From positions 1,984,001-2,048,000 of the forward strand of contig CAXXPS010000002.1 of NCBI GenBank assembly GCA_963669415.2: 64,000 nt of DNA, given 5' to 3'. Position 1 is the first letter of the stretch; every line of letters begins with the position of its first letter. Both the position numbers and the translations under genes were made by a program. Below the pieces are notes generated by a model. It saw only the letters and a list, made by a program, of their open reading frames with translations, did no database searches and was not told the DNA's origin. Shown one piece after another: positions 24,376-33,412 of the stretch. The DNA comes from JAWKWH01 sp963669415. Lineage in GTDB: Bacteria > Pseudomonadota > Alphaproteobacteria > Rhizobiales > Rhizobiaceae.

Positions 24376-27300
24376 ATGTTGGCGGATTCCAGAAACTCAG
24401 CTTTATTCAGGGCAATACCTGCTGCTGGTGAATTGGGCAGGCGTGCGCAAGCGATTACCGCCAGCGGTGTTTGCGTTCTCATTCTCTTGGTGAGTACAAT
24501 CCTGACGACTGCCTCGGCCGCTGAACCACTGCGTGGCATGGCACTGGTCATTGGCAATGACCAGTATGAGCACCTGCCTGAACTTGCCAACCCGGGCAAC
24601 GACGCCCGCGCTATTGAGGTTCTGTTGGCCGATCTCGGTTTCGAGACAGAACTGTCGCTGGATCGGAGTATTCGGCGCCTGAGGCGCGATATCGATAATT
24701 TTACCGATGATGCCGACGGTGCCGATGTAGTGTTGGTGTACTATGCCGGACACGGCATCGAAGCCGGTGGCGAGAACTGGCTGGTGCCAGTGGACGCAGA
24801 CTTGACCGCTCCTGCAAATGCAGGGCGATCGATGGTGGCTCTGTCTTCGATCGTCGACAGGCTTCGAAAAAGTGCATCCGTTGTAATCGTTCTTCTCGAT
24901 GCCTGCCGGGATAATCCGTTTCCTGCCGGGACATCGCTGAGCTCCGATGGTGTGACCGTGCCGGCGCCGATGTCCGTTTCAGGTCTTGGTGAAACTCGTG
25001 GAGTACGGGTGCTCGCGAACAACGATGCCCAGGATGACAATCTCGGCACTGTTATCGGTTTTTCGGCCGCTCCCGGCCAAGCTTCCCTGGACGGCGATGG
25101 AGACAACAGCCCCTATGCACACGCCATTTTGAAACACATGATGACGCTGGCTGGTGAAGAATTCGGAACGGTCATGCGCATGGTTGCCGAGGAGGTCTAT
25201 CTGGACACCTCCGGACGCCAACGGCCCTGGATCAACGAAAACCTGCGACGGCTGCTGTTCTTCGGCGAGCCGGCCACTGTGGAGGCCACGGAAGAAGCAG
25301 AGATTGCCTCGGAGCGGCGTAGATTGCTGTTGACCATATCAACGCTGGACCAGCGCAGACGCAAGGCGATGGAAAACATTGCGTCAACCGATGGTATTCC
25401 GCTGGATGCAGTCTTTGCGATGCTCAAGGCACTGGGAGCTGATGCGCCAAGCGATTCGGCAGAACTCGAACAAGTCATGCGCCGCCAGACCGAGCGGGTC
25501 AAAACGATCCTTGATGAACGCAATACACTTTCGACAGCGAACCCTGAAATCCGTCGACTGGGCGAACTGGCTGACAGAGCGATCGACGAGGGAGCGTTCA
25601 AAGCTGCCACACACTATCTCGACCGTGCCAAGAAACTGATGGAAGACAATGAGGTAGCGCTCTCCAAGGCGGAAGCCGATATCGAGGCAAGACGGCTTGA
25701 GAATGCGGCTATCTATGCCCGCAGCGCCGATGCGCACGTACTGGCATTCGACAATCTGGCTGCCGCACGGGACTATGGCCGCGCCTTCGAACAGGCAAAG
25801 CGTTGGGATGCAGCGCTTGCATGGGAATACAAGTCAAGTGAAGCATCCGCCCTGGTATTACACGGTATCCGGAAGGGCGATCTGGTGGCGTTGAAGGACG
25901 CACTTCAAGCAACAGAAACGGCCCATTCGGTCATTGCTGGCGGGGCCATGCCGCTCCTGGCAACCAAGTCCCGCATAAATCGGGCGATACATCTGAGTAC
26001 TCTCGGCAGAATGACTGGCGACGTAGGGATGCTGGAGGAAGCCGCTGAAATCCTGCAACCGTTCCTGAGCAAACAGGTTGCTGGTTTCGATTCCTCCGAA
26101 TTGATCACGTTTCAGATAACATTGGCCAATGCCTATCGCTACCTTGGTGCAGCGCGAAACGATCGCGAGGCATTCCAGCGCGCCATTTCATTGTTTGAAA
26201 AAGCAGCCGTAAGCATCGATCGGGGCGCTGAACCCGTTGATTGGGCGCGCACCACCTACAATCTAGGAGCAGCCCGAGCCGAGTATGGCGACCGTTTCAA
26301 TGACATTTCCGAAATCTGGAAAGCGGTAGCTGATTATGAGCTGGTTCTGGCGATCTACACGCCACAGGCATATCGCGAAGACTGGATTCGCAGCACGGTA
26401 AATCTCGGAATGGCGTATGCCACCATCGGTGATAACCAGCAGGACCAGGCGATGCTCAAGCAGGCCGAAGCAACTCTTAAAGGGATCCTGGATAGTATTG
26501 ATCGCGATGCCATTCCGATTGTCTGGGCCCGAGCTCATAAGTCGCTTGGGCGGACTTATACCGAACTCGGCAGGCTTGATGGTGATCCAGAACAAAGCCG
26601 AAGCGCGGTGCAGTTTACACGTTTGGCGCTGGAAGAGTTTACCAGGGAAAATACTCCCCAAGATTGGGCTGCCACGCAAAGCCAATTGGGTTCGGCATTG
26701 TTGAACCTGGCCGGCAAGGAGAATCCGGGTCCCTTTTACAGTCAGGCTGTAGAAGCGCTCCGCAAGAGCCTGGGAGCAACATCGCGCGAATTTGCACCCG
26801 ACAAATGGGCGACCCGTCAGCGCAATATCGGTATCGCGCTTTATCTTTCAGGAGCGCACCGAAGAGACGCCAATCAATTCTTGCAAGCACTAGCGGCATT
26901 CGAAAATGCACTGTTGGTCCGAACAAGTTCCGACGACCCGGCAGATTGGGCATCCGTCATGGTGGATCTTGGAATCGCGCGCGCTGAACTTGGTCAGCTT
27001 GTTGGCGATAGCAGTCAGATCGAGGCGGCGGTTGACGAGCTTCGTGGGGGATTGGCCGTGTTGCAGGCTGGGCGTGACCGTTCGCAGCAGTACCGGGGCC
27101 AGAGTTTTCTTGCCAAGGCGCTATCTTCGCAATTCGTTGAGAGCGGCGATCATGCAAAGCTTGAGGAGTCTGTCGCGGCCTATCAGGCGGCTGTCGCCGT
27201 CGGTGAGGAAGTTACCAGTGCAAAGGAGTGGCTGGAGACCAATGTCTTTCTTGGAAAAGGGTTGATGCTGCTCGGACAAAAAGGCGGTGATTACAATTAT

Positions 27301-27993
27301 TTCGAGCAGGCGATACCAGTTTTCCAGGAGGCCATAAAAACTGGCGCGGGCCTGGACGATGCGGAAAACAATTTTACCGCAAACCGGGGATTGGCCCTTG
27401 CGAATTACTTTATTGGAAAAAAGGAAAATGACCCGGATCACCTGCAGGCAGCCATCGATGCCTTTGAAACGGCATTCAAATTTCGGCGAAGAACAGAAGG
27501 GCCTCTGCTTTGGGCAAAGACCAAACGGCTATTGGGTGAGAGTTACGTTGCGCTTGGTTACCACCAAGCCGATCCGCGCACTCCCAGAGGTGCCATTGCG
27601 GCTTATGAGGATGCTCTGCAGGTTTACACTCGGGATACCAGCCCGAATGACTGGAGGAAGGTAAAGAGTGGTCTGGGCATAGCATTGCAACAGCTGGGTG
27701 AACGCACGAACGATCCTGCAACGTTGAACAGATCAGCGCAGTCGTTTCGTTCAGCTCTGGATATACTTGATTGCAGCGAAGTACCGGCCGAATGTGCGCC
27801 CGTTACCCACAATCTGGCCGTGGCGCTAAAGGGCCGCGGCGAGCGTATCGGCGACATAAGCGTTCTGGAAGAGGCGCTTTCGGCCTCGCAACAATCCTGG
27901 CTTCAATATCAGCAGGCAGGTTTCAGCCAGTACAAGGACTATTTCGATAAACAGGCAGAGGCAATTAATATTCGAATACAAGGACTACAATAG
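24376..27993 (+). CDS. Secreted caspase-fold (peptidase C14) protein with long TPR region
   Basis: A 1205-residue protein. A signal or anchor at residues 25-49 precedes a caspase-like domain (about 52-270) with the catalytic dyad His126 in VVLVYYAGHGIEAGG and Cys177 in VIVLLDACRDNPF. A charged, partly coiled region (about 300-460) follows. The rest consists of many TPR-like repeats of about 45 residues with recurring PxDWAxTxxNLGxA motifs. Bacterial orthocaspases cleave after basic residues; proteins coupling one to TPRs are thought to be regulated by protein contacts. Substrate and role here are unknown. The frame opens at 24130, but residues before Met 24376 derive from the IS110 remnant, and 24376 leaves a normal signal peptide. 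It stands alone. Confidence 0.88.
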   Translation: MLADSRNSALFRAIPAAGELGRRAQAITASGVCVLILLVSTILTTASAAEPLRGMALVIGNDQYEHLPELANPGNDARAIEVLLADLGFETELSLDRSIRRLRRDIDNFTDDADGADVVLVYYAGHGIEAGGENWLVPVDADLTAPANAGRSMVALSSIVDRLRKSASVVIVLLDACRDNPFPAGTSLSSDGVTVPAPMSVSGLGETRGVRVLANNDAQDDNLGTVIGFSAAPGQASLDGDGDNSPYAHAILKHMMTLAGEEFGTVMRMVAEEVYLDTSGRQRPWINENLRRLLFFGEPATVEATEEAEIASERRRLLLTISTLDQRRRKAMENIASTDGIPLDAVFAMLKALGADAPSDSAELEQVMRRQTERVKTILDERNTLSTANPEIRRLGELADRAIDEGAFKAATHYLDRAKKLMEDNEVALSKAEADIEARRLENAAIYARSADAHVLAFDNLAAARDYGRAFEQAKRWDAALAWEYKSSEASALVLHGIRKGDLVALKDALQATETAHSVIAGGAMPLLATKSRINRAIHLSTLGRMTGDVGMLEEAAEILQPFLSKQVAGFDSSELITFQITLANAYRYLGAARNDREAFQRAISLFEKAAVSIDRGAEPVDWARTTYNLGAARAEYGDRFNDISEIWKAVADYELVLAIYTPQAYREDWIRSTVNLGMAYATIGDNQQDQAMLKQAEATLKGILDSIDRDAIPIVWARAHKSLGRTYTELGRLDGDPEQSRSAVQFTRLALEEFTRENTPQDWAATQSQLGSALLNLAGKENPGPFYSQAVEALRKSLGATSREFAPDKWATRQRNIGIALYLSGAHRRDANQFLQALAAFENALLVRTSSDDPADWASVMVDLGIARAELGQLVGDSSQIEAAVDELRGGLAVLQAGRDRSQQYRGQSFLAKALSSQFVESGDHAKLEESVAAYQAAVAVGEEVTSAKEWLETNVFLGKGLMLLGQKGGDYNYFEQAIPVFQEAIKTGAGLDDAENNFTANRGLALANYFIGKKENDPDHLQAAIDAFETAFKFRRRTEGPLLWAKTKRLLGESYVALGYHQADPRTPRGAIAAYEDALQVYTRDTSPNDWRKVKSGLGIALQQLGERTNDPATLNRSAQSFRSALDILDCSEVPAECAPVTHNLAVALKGRGERIGDISVLEEALSASQQSWLQYQQAGFSQYKDYFDKQAEAINIRIQGLQ

Positions 27994-28156
27994 TCTGGCC
28001 TGTTTGATCATTTGTTCCTGTCGCCACCACGCCAGGTCGATTCAGTTACATCCAGACAGCACATGAATTCCATTCGATTCCTGCAACAACACACCGATGC
28101 TTGACGGCATCTGATCCGTTACTCATGCTAACTCGATAATGTGAGAGGGCGCACAA

Positions 28157-29707
28157 ATGCGAATTGGCGTTGATGTGGGGGGTACAAATACCGACGCGGT
28201 GATCATGGATGGCAACGACGTTGTCGCATTAATCAAGTCACCGACCACCGAAGATGTCGGTGGTGGTGTTGTCGCGGCAATAAGCGACGTGCTCAAGCAG
28301 GCCGGCGTCGGCACTTCGGCGATTGAAAGCGTCATGATTGGCACGACGCAGTTCACGAATGCGTTCGTCGAAAGAAAGAGACTGGTAGAGGTTGGAATAC
28401 TTCGCCTCGCGCTTCCGGCGACCACAAGCCTGAAACCTCTTGTCGATTGGCCAACTGATTTGGTCAACAAGGTCGGCACCAATGTCATCATGGCTCACGG
28501 CGGCTACGAATTTGATGGCAGGGAAATATCTGCGTTTCGCGAATCGGAGATCGCCGAAGCAGCAAAAACCTTCCACAAGGCCGGTCTCAACTCCATCGCC
28601 ATTAGTTCGGTTTTCGCGCCAATGAACCAGGATATGGAGAACAAAGCTTCGGAAATAATTTTGCAGGAAATTCCGGATGCCAGGATTACGCTCTCCAGCA
28701 GCATCGGCCGTATCGGCATGGTTGAGCGCGAAAACGCCGCAATCATGAACGCATCTTTGATGGACCTTTCGCAGCGCGTCGTAGGCGCTTTTCGCGCTGC
28801 CCTGAAAGAGCTTGGCGTCACTGCGCCGTTCTTCATAAGCCAGAATGACGGAACGCTGATGACGGCCGACTATGTGGAGAAATATCCGGTGCTCACATTT
28901 GCGTCCGGCCCGACCAATTCGATGCGCGGTGCTGCCTTTCTTTCGAAAATCAAGGATGCAATTGTTGTCGATATCGGCGGGACCACAACCGACGTCGGAG
29001 TTCTGTCCCAGGGCTTCCCGCGAGAGTCTGCGATCGCCGTCGATGTAGGCGGTGTCAAAACCAATTTCAGAATGCCGGATATTCTGGCAATCGGTCTCGG
29101 CGGTGGGAGTATTGTTCGCGAAAAAGGCACGAAGGTTGGCCCGGATTCTGTTGGCTACCAACTGACGGAAAAGGCGTTGGTTTTCGGAGGAAATACTCTG
29201 ACCGCAACCGACATCGCCGTATCAGGCAGAGCTGCGGATATTGGAGACAGAGCAAGGGTCGACGGACTGGAAGAAGCCGTCGTAACAGCAGGAATGGATC
29301 AAATCCACGCGATGCTCGAGGAGGCCATAGATCGGGTGAAGACCAGTGCCACCGATGTGCCCGTAATTCTTGTCGGGGGTGGTGCGGTTTTGGTCGACAG
29401 GCCTCTCAAGGGTGCATCCGAAATTGTCGCACTGGAAAATGCCGGTGTTGCAAACGCGATCGGAGCGGCAATCGCGCAGGTGGGTGGAGAGGTGGATCGC
29501 GTTTTTTCCTATGACGAGAAAGGCCGCGATGCGGCCCTTGAAGGCGCCAAGCGTGAAGCGGAAGACAGGGCCATTGCGGCAGGTGCGAAACAGGGCACGG
29601 TTTCCATAATCGATGTTGAGGAGGTACCGCTTGCGTATTTGCCGGGCGGTGCCGTTAGGGTTCGGGTGAAGGCGGTCGGCGACCTGGCCGTTCGCGGATC
29701 GAGATAG
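28157..29707 (+). CDS. HyuA-like hydantoinase/oxoprolinase subunit (copy 1)
   Basis: A 516-residue ASKHA-fold protein. MRIGVDVGGTNTDAVIMDG is the first phosphate-binding motif and VVDIGGTTTDVGVL (near residue 271) the second. TTQFTNAFVERKRL, SQNDGTLM and TFASGPTNSMRGAAFL are typical of the Hydantoinase_A family, whose members use ATP to open hydantoin or oxoproline rings. It is shorter than 5-oxoprolinase and there is no HyuB partner. Instead a DUF917 protein follows 22 bases later, a pairing seen again at 37591-39135. GAGGG eight bases before the ATG supports the start. Substrate unproven. Confidence 0.88.
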   Translation: MRIGVDVGGTNTDAVIMDGNDVVALIKSPTTEDVGGGVVAAISDVLKQAGVGTSAIESVMIGTTQFTNAFVERKRLVEVGILRLALPATTSLKPLVDWPTDLVNKVGTNVIMAHGGYEFDGREISAFRESEIAEAAKTFHKAGLNSIAISSVFAPMNQDMENKASEIILQEIPDARITLSSSIGRIGMVERENAAIMNASLMDLSQRVVGAFRAALKELGVTAPFFISQNDGTLMTADYVEKYPVLTFASGPTNSMRGAAFLSKIKDAIVVDIGGTTTDVGVLSQGFPRESAIAVDVGGVKTNFRMPDILAIGLGGGSIVREKGTKVGPDSVGYQLTEKALVFGGNTLTATDIAVSGRAADIGDRARVDGLEEAVVTAGMDQIHAMLEEAIDRVKTSATDVPVILVGGGAVLVDRPLKGASEIVALENAGVANAIGAAIAQVGGEVDRVFSYDEKGRDAALEGAKREAEDRAIAAGAKQGTVSIIDVEEVPLAYLPGGAVRVRVKAVGDLAVRGSR

Positions 29708-29729
29708 GCTACGGGAGGCACCTCATACC

Positions 29730-30824
29730 ATGGAACTGACAGCCGACAAATTGCGTGATTTTGCCCGTGGTGCGGCATTTCTCGGTACGGGCGGCGGCGG
29801 CGATCCTTATGTCGGAAGGCTTATTCTGCAACAGCAGCTTGCAAGCGGATCGAGCGTGAAGCTGATTGATCCTTCCGAGCTGAACGATGATGATCTTGTG
29901 GTCCCGGTCGCAAATATGGGTGCGCCGACTGTGTTGATCGAGCGATTCCCAAACGGACCAGCCGCAGTGGCGGCGGTCAGAAAGATGGAAGAACTGTTGG
30001 ACCGTAAGGTTGCTGCAATCATGCCTATAGAAGCCGGTGGTGTGAATGCAACGTTGCCCGCTGTGGTCGGTGCGTTGATGGACCTTCCTGTTGTTGACGC
30101 CGACGGTATGGGCAGGGCATTTCCCGAATTGCAGATGACCACATTCAGTGTCTATGGAGTGCCTGGCAGCCCGGTTGTCATCAAGGACGAGCACGACAAT
30201 GAAGTCGTCGTCAAGGCAGTTGATGATGAAACAGCAGAGTGGCTTGCGCGCGTTGTCTGCATCCGTATGGGCGGCAAGGCTGAAATTACGCTTTATCCAA
30301 TGAGCGGTCATGACGCGAAAACAAAGTCGGTGCCCAGAACAATATCGCTCGCCATGGATATTGGGAGGGCGATCAGCAGCGCGCGCGCTGCGCAGAAAGA
30401 TCCGTTTGAAGCCCTGACCACGTTCTTTGATTCAGCCGATCCGAAGCGTTTCTGCAAGGTTCTGTTCGACGGGAAGGTGGTTGATCTGTTGCGCGAAACC
30501 ACCCGTGGCTTCGCAATCGGTAAGCTGATTTTGCAACCGATCGATGGTGTGGGTGAGGCCATGGAAATCGTGTTCCAGAATGAGTTCCTTTCGGCTCGCG
30601 TCGGTGACAGGTACCTGGCTACTGCGCCCGATTTGATCTGCATACTAGACAGGGAGACGGCAGAGCCGATCACGACAGAAAGTTTGCGGTACGGACAGCG
30701 GGTCAAAGTGGTAGGAGTAAGCGTTCCACCGGTCATGCGCACACCCGAAGCCTTGAAGGTTTGGGGACCGAGGGTGTTTGGCGTTGACCGCGACTACATC
30801 GCGATCGAGAACATGGACCATTAG
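29730..30824 (+). CDS. DUF917 / S-methyl-thiohydantoin desulfurase-like protein (copy 1)
   Basis: A 364-residue protein starting RGAAFLGTGGGGDPYVGRL, the hallmark of DUF917, a family since renamed for S-methyl-thiohydantoin desulfurase (S-Me-THD). Other shared blocks are MGAPTVLIERFPNG, PIEAGGVNATLPAV, VDADGMGRAFPELQMTTFSV and PDLICILDRETAEPITTESL. Two close paralogues lie at 39132-40220 and 40226-41323. In fungi I recall this domain fused to HyuA-like domains, so a joint reaction with the preceding gene on a hydantoin or thiohydantoin ring is plausible. The ligand here is not known. Confidence 0.85.
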   Translation: MELTADKLRDFARGAAFLGTGGGGDPYVGRLILQQQLASGSSVKLIDPSELNDDDLVVPVANMGAPTVLIERFPNGPAAVAAVRKMEELLDRKVAAIMPIEAGGVNATLPAVVGALMDLPVVDADGMGRAFPELQMTTFSVYGVPGSPVVIKDEHDNEVVVKAVDDETAEWLARVVCIRMGGKAEITLYPMSGHDAKTKSVPRTISLAMDIGRAISSARAAQKDPFEALTTFFDSADPKRFCKVLFDGKVVDLLRETTRGFAIGKLILQPIDGVGEAMEIVFQNEFLSARVGDRYLATAPDLICILDRETAEPITTESLRYGQRVKVVGVSVPPVMRTPEALKVWGPRVFGVDRDYIAIENMDH

Positions 30825-30893
30825 ACGGTTGCGGGTTTTACCGCTTGCATTGTCAACCTTGTTTCCAAGCGAAGTTCAGTCGATCATTGAGAA

Positions 30894-32531
30894 ATGGATA
30901 TCGGCACACATTCCGAAAACAAAGCTCTCGACCTGATTGAAATCTCAGGCGGCTGGCGATTGGTTGTGAGCGGCAAGATGGAGCCATTTCAAATCGCCGA
31001 AAGCGCGGTTCAGCAAAGACATTTGTCGACGCATCCGAACGCGTGTCTCGGAGTTTCATTTTTTCTCGCCAGGCGGAACAGAGCAGCTGAAGCGAGATCC
31101 ATGTTCAATGAAATTCAAGCAGCTTACCAATCAGGAAAACTTGTAGGCAGGGACAATTTGGGTGTGGAGCTTCCTATCGTTGATGTACATATTAGGTACT
31201 ACGAAGACAGCCCAATGGGGCAGGTTGAACTTGACAAGCTTCAAGACATTCTGGGCCGGGTGCCCGCGACCGATCCACTATCGCGGGCGCTAGCCACGAA
31301 TTATCTGTGCAACGTCGCTATGCATCTTGGCGATTTCAACCTCAGTCAGAGCTATGCTGAAAACGCTATTCGGGCCTATCTCGACGGTGGGGCCGATTTC
31401 GGCGCATTACACCTTCACGCGCATCTGGGTCAGATTAGATTGGCGCGAGGCGATCTCGTCGGTGCCGATCGCGAATACCGGCTGATGGCGAAATCCCTAC
31501 AGAAGATCAAACCGGACAAGAAAGAGTTGCTGGCGATTTGCAAGGCACTTCGTTCCGAAGCAGCCTACGAGATGAATGAGATCGGCAAGAGCGAGAGCTT
31601 GCTGAGATCGGCACTGAATACGGTAGAGGATCACGGTGCGTGGCTCGATGTGCTGGCGGCCGGCTACAGAGTCAGCTCGCGCTTGGCAATGCATCACGAT
31701 GGTTTACCGGGTGCGCTTTCAGCTCTCGCCCATGCCGAGGCCGTTGCAACAAAGCGGGAGATGCCGCGTCTTCATCGACTGTTGCAGCTCGAGAAGATTC
31801 GAGCCTTGACACTAAGCAACGAACTCGACGCTGCCGGAGACGAAATTCGAAGGGCCGGGCTGGACAGATTAGCCAAACGTGTCGAATGGGACATCGAAGC
31901 CGATTGGGCAATGCGTTTGGGATCCACGGCCGTCGCGTTGGCGCGCTATCTCATAGCCGATCGAAGAGCGTCTGAGGCGCTGCTTGTGCTCAACGTTGCC
32001 GAGGATCATGCCATTCACAATGGTCAGATGCTTACAGTCGCCAAGCTGAGAGTTATTCGGGCGCTGGCGCTATGGCGCCTTCGACGCAATAGCGATGCTA
32101 TCAATGCACTGGTTAGCGCAGTCCGTATCCTGGGCAAACAGCCTTTTCGTCGTTTCATCCTGGACGAAGGTAATAACTTGCAGGAAATCGTTCAGGCCGC
32201 CCTCGACGGCGACAATGTCGAGGCGCGCTCCAACAAACTGGTGCGGCACAGATTTCGTGAACTCAATCACTTATGGACCCTGCAACATGAAAAGCCGAAC
32301 TCGAACCAAAAAAACAATCTGCCATCGCATGTCGATCAAGAGCCGTCCTATGCGGGCCGACGCCAATATCTTGAACTACTTGCCGTCGGAAAATCCAACA
32401 AAGAGATAAGTAGAGCCCTCGGGGTATCGCAAAACACCGTCAAGTATCACCTAAAAATCATTTTCAAGGAGCTTGGTGTCAACAACCGCGTACGCGCGGC
32501 AAACCGCGCTCGTGACCTCGGCATATTTTAA
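30894..32531 (+). CDS. LuxR/MalT-type transcriptional regulator lacking the ATPase domain
   Basis: A 545-residue regulator. Most of it is helical repeats of the TPR-like kind found in the middle of MalT-family proteins (for example LATNYLCNVAMHLGDFNLSQ and LLRSALNTVEDHGAWLD). The C-terminal 60 residues form a LuxR helix-turn-helix (LLAVGKSNKEISRALGVSQN, then TVKYHLKIIFKELGVNNR). No Walker A or B motifs of the usual N-terminal STAND ATPase are present, so it is a shortened form. It lies between two parts of the hydantoin-type cluster and probably controls it. A 16-base palindrome six bases after its stop, upstream of the racemase/ABC operon, is a candidate operator. Confidence 0.82.
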   Translation: MDIGTHSENKALDLIEISGGWRLVVSGKMEPFQIAESAVQQRHLSTHPNACLGVSFFLARRNRAAEARSMFNEIQAAYQSGKLVGRDNLGVELPIVDVHIRYYEDSPMGQVELDKLQDILGRVPATDPLSRALATNYLCNVAMHLGDFNLSQSYAENAIRAYLDGGADFGALHLHAHLGQIRLARGDLVGADREYRLMAKSLQKIKPDKKELLAICKALRSEAAYEMNEIGKSESLLRSALNTVEDHGAWLDVLAAGYRVSSRLAMHHDGLPGALSALAHAEAVATKREMPRLHRLLQLEKIRALTLSNELDAAGDEIRRAGLDRLAKRVEWDIEADWAMRLGSTAVALARYLIADRRASEALLVLNVAEDHAIHNGQMLTVAKLRVIRALALWRLRRNSDAINALVSAVRILGKQPFRRFILDEGNNLQEIVQAALDGDNVEARSNKLVRHRFRELNHLWTLQHEKPNSNQKNNLPSHVDQEPSYAGRRQYLELLAVGKSNKEISRALGVSQNTVKYHLKIIFKELGVNNRVRAANRARDLGIF

Positions 32532-32536
32532 CACCG

Positions 32537-32552
32537 CTACCCATATGGGTAG
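32537..32552. promoter_or_regulatory. 16-base palindrome CTACCCATATGGGTAG (candidate LuxR-type operator)
   Basis: A perfect inverted repeat in the 77-base gap between the LuxR-type gene and the racemase/ABC operon. Its place about 57-72 bases before the racemase start fits an activator or repressor site. No second copy was seen elsewhere in the cluster. Confidence 0.5.
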
Positions 32553-32608
32553 TTGCTCGTCCTAGGGTAATGATTAACTTTTTTATCTGATCCCGAAATT
32601 GCGAAAGG

Positions 32609-33382
32609 ATGAGATCGATGGGTACGCATGTGAGGGTAATAACACCAATCACCTCCCGCGGCTTCAGGCATGCCAGTGATTTCCAAGGTTTGCTCGGCAA
32701 AGATGACACGGTCAGCCATGTCGAAATCGACAAGGGACCTGCGTCAATTGAATGCGAGTTCGATGAGATGCTTTCAGTTCCCGATACTGTCGCAAAGATC
32801 ATTGACGCTGAACGTGACGGGGTCGATGCCGTGGTCATCGATTGCATGGGTGACCCAGGGCTGAAGGCTGGTCGAGAGTGTGTAAATATACCGGTACTCG
32901 GACCATGCGAAACATCGATGAATCTCGCCTGCATGCTGGGAAACAATTACAGCGTAATAACAGTGCTTGAGCGTCTACGCGGCCAATTCGAAAACCAGGC
33001 CAAACTCTTTGGTGCTTGGGAAAAATTTGCCTCGGTACGGGCCGTCGATATTCCGGTTCTCGACCTTGAGCAGAATCCCGAGGGAACAAGGGAGATGCTC
33101 ACCGAACAAGCGCTTCTTGCGATCGAGAAAGATGGCGCCGACGTTGTCATATTTGGTTGTACGGGAATGCTTGGCTGCGCCGAAGCGGTTCGTGACGGCC
33201 TGTTGACAAAAGGTTACGACATTCCGGTGATCGATCCGGTGCCAGTAACCGTGCGCGTTGCTGCTTCTGTGGCAAACAGTGGATTGAGCCACTCAAAGGT
33301 CGCTTATCAATTGCCGCCTAACAAACCTGTCGTCGGCTACGACATGCCGCCGCTTCATGATTTCCAAAGCGCCGCTGAGTAG
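32609..33382 (+). CDS. Asp/Glu/hydantoin racemase-family protein
   Basis: A 257-residue protein with the two-domain racemase fold. The two catalytic Cys are expected in VVIDCMGDPGL and VIFGCTGMLGC. PITSRGFRH and VLGPCETSMNLACMLG are further family blocks. Members interconvert hydantoin or amino-acid enantiomers. Located between a LuxR-type regulator and an ABC importer with HyuA and DUF917 proteins downstream, it probably prepares the correct enantiomer for ring opening (inference). Two in-frame ATGs lie close together (32609 and 32618); the first is used, with AAAGGATGAG just before it. Confidence 0.85.
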   Translation: MRSMGTHVRVITPITSRGFRHASDFQGLLGKDDTVSHVEIDKGPASIECEFDEMLSVPDTVAKIIDAERDGVDAVVIDCMGDPGLKAGRECVNIPVLGPCETSMNLACMLGNNYSVITVLERLRGQFENQAKLFGAWEKFASVRAVDIPVLDLEQNPEGTREMLTEQALLAIEKDGADVVIFGCTGMLGCAEAVRDGLLTKGYDIPVIDPVPVTVRVAASVANSGLSHSKVAYQLPPNKPVVGYDMPPLHDFQSAAE

Positions 33383-33412
33383 ACAGCCGACAACAGAAAG
33401 AAGGGGCGACGG

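Noticed and set aside
28238..29161. Minus-strand open frame of 307 codons opposite the first HyuA-like gene
   Set aside because: Shadow of a clear coding sequence; no ribosome site or recognisable domain.
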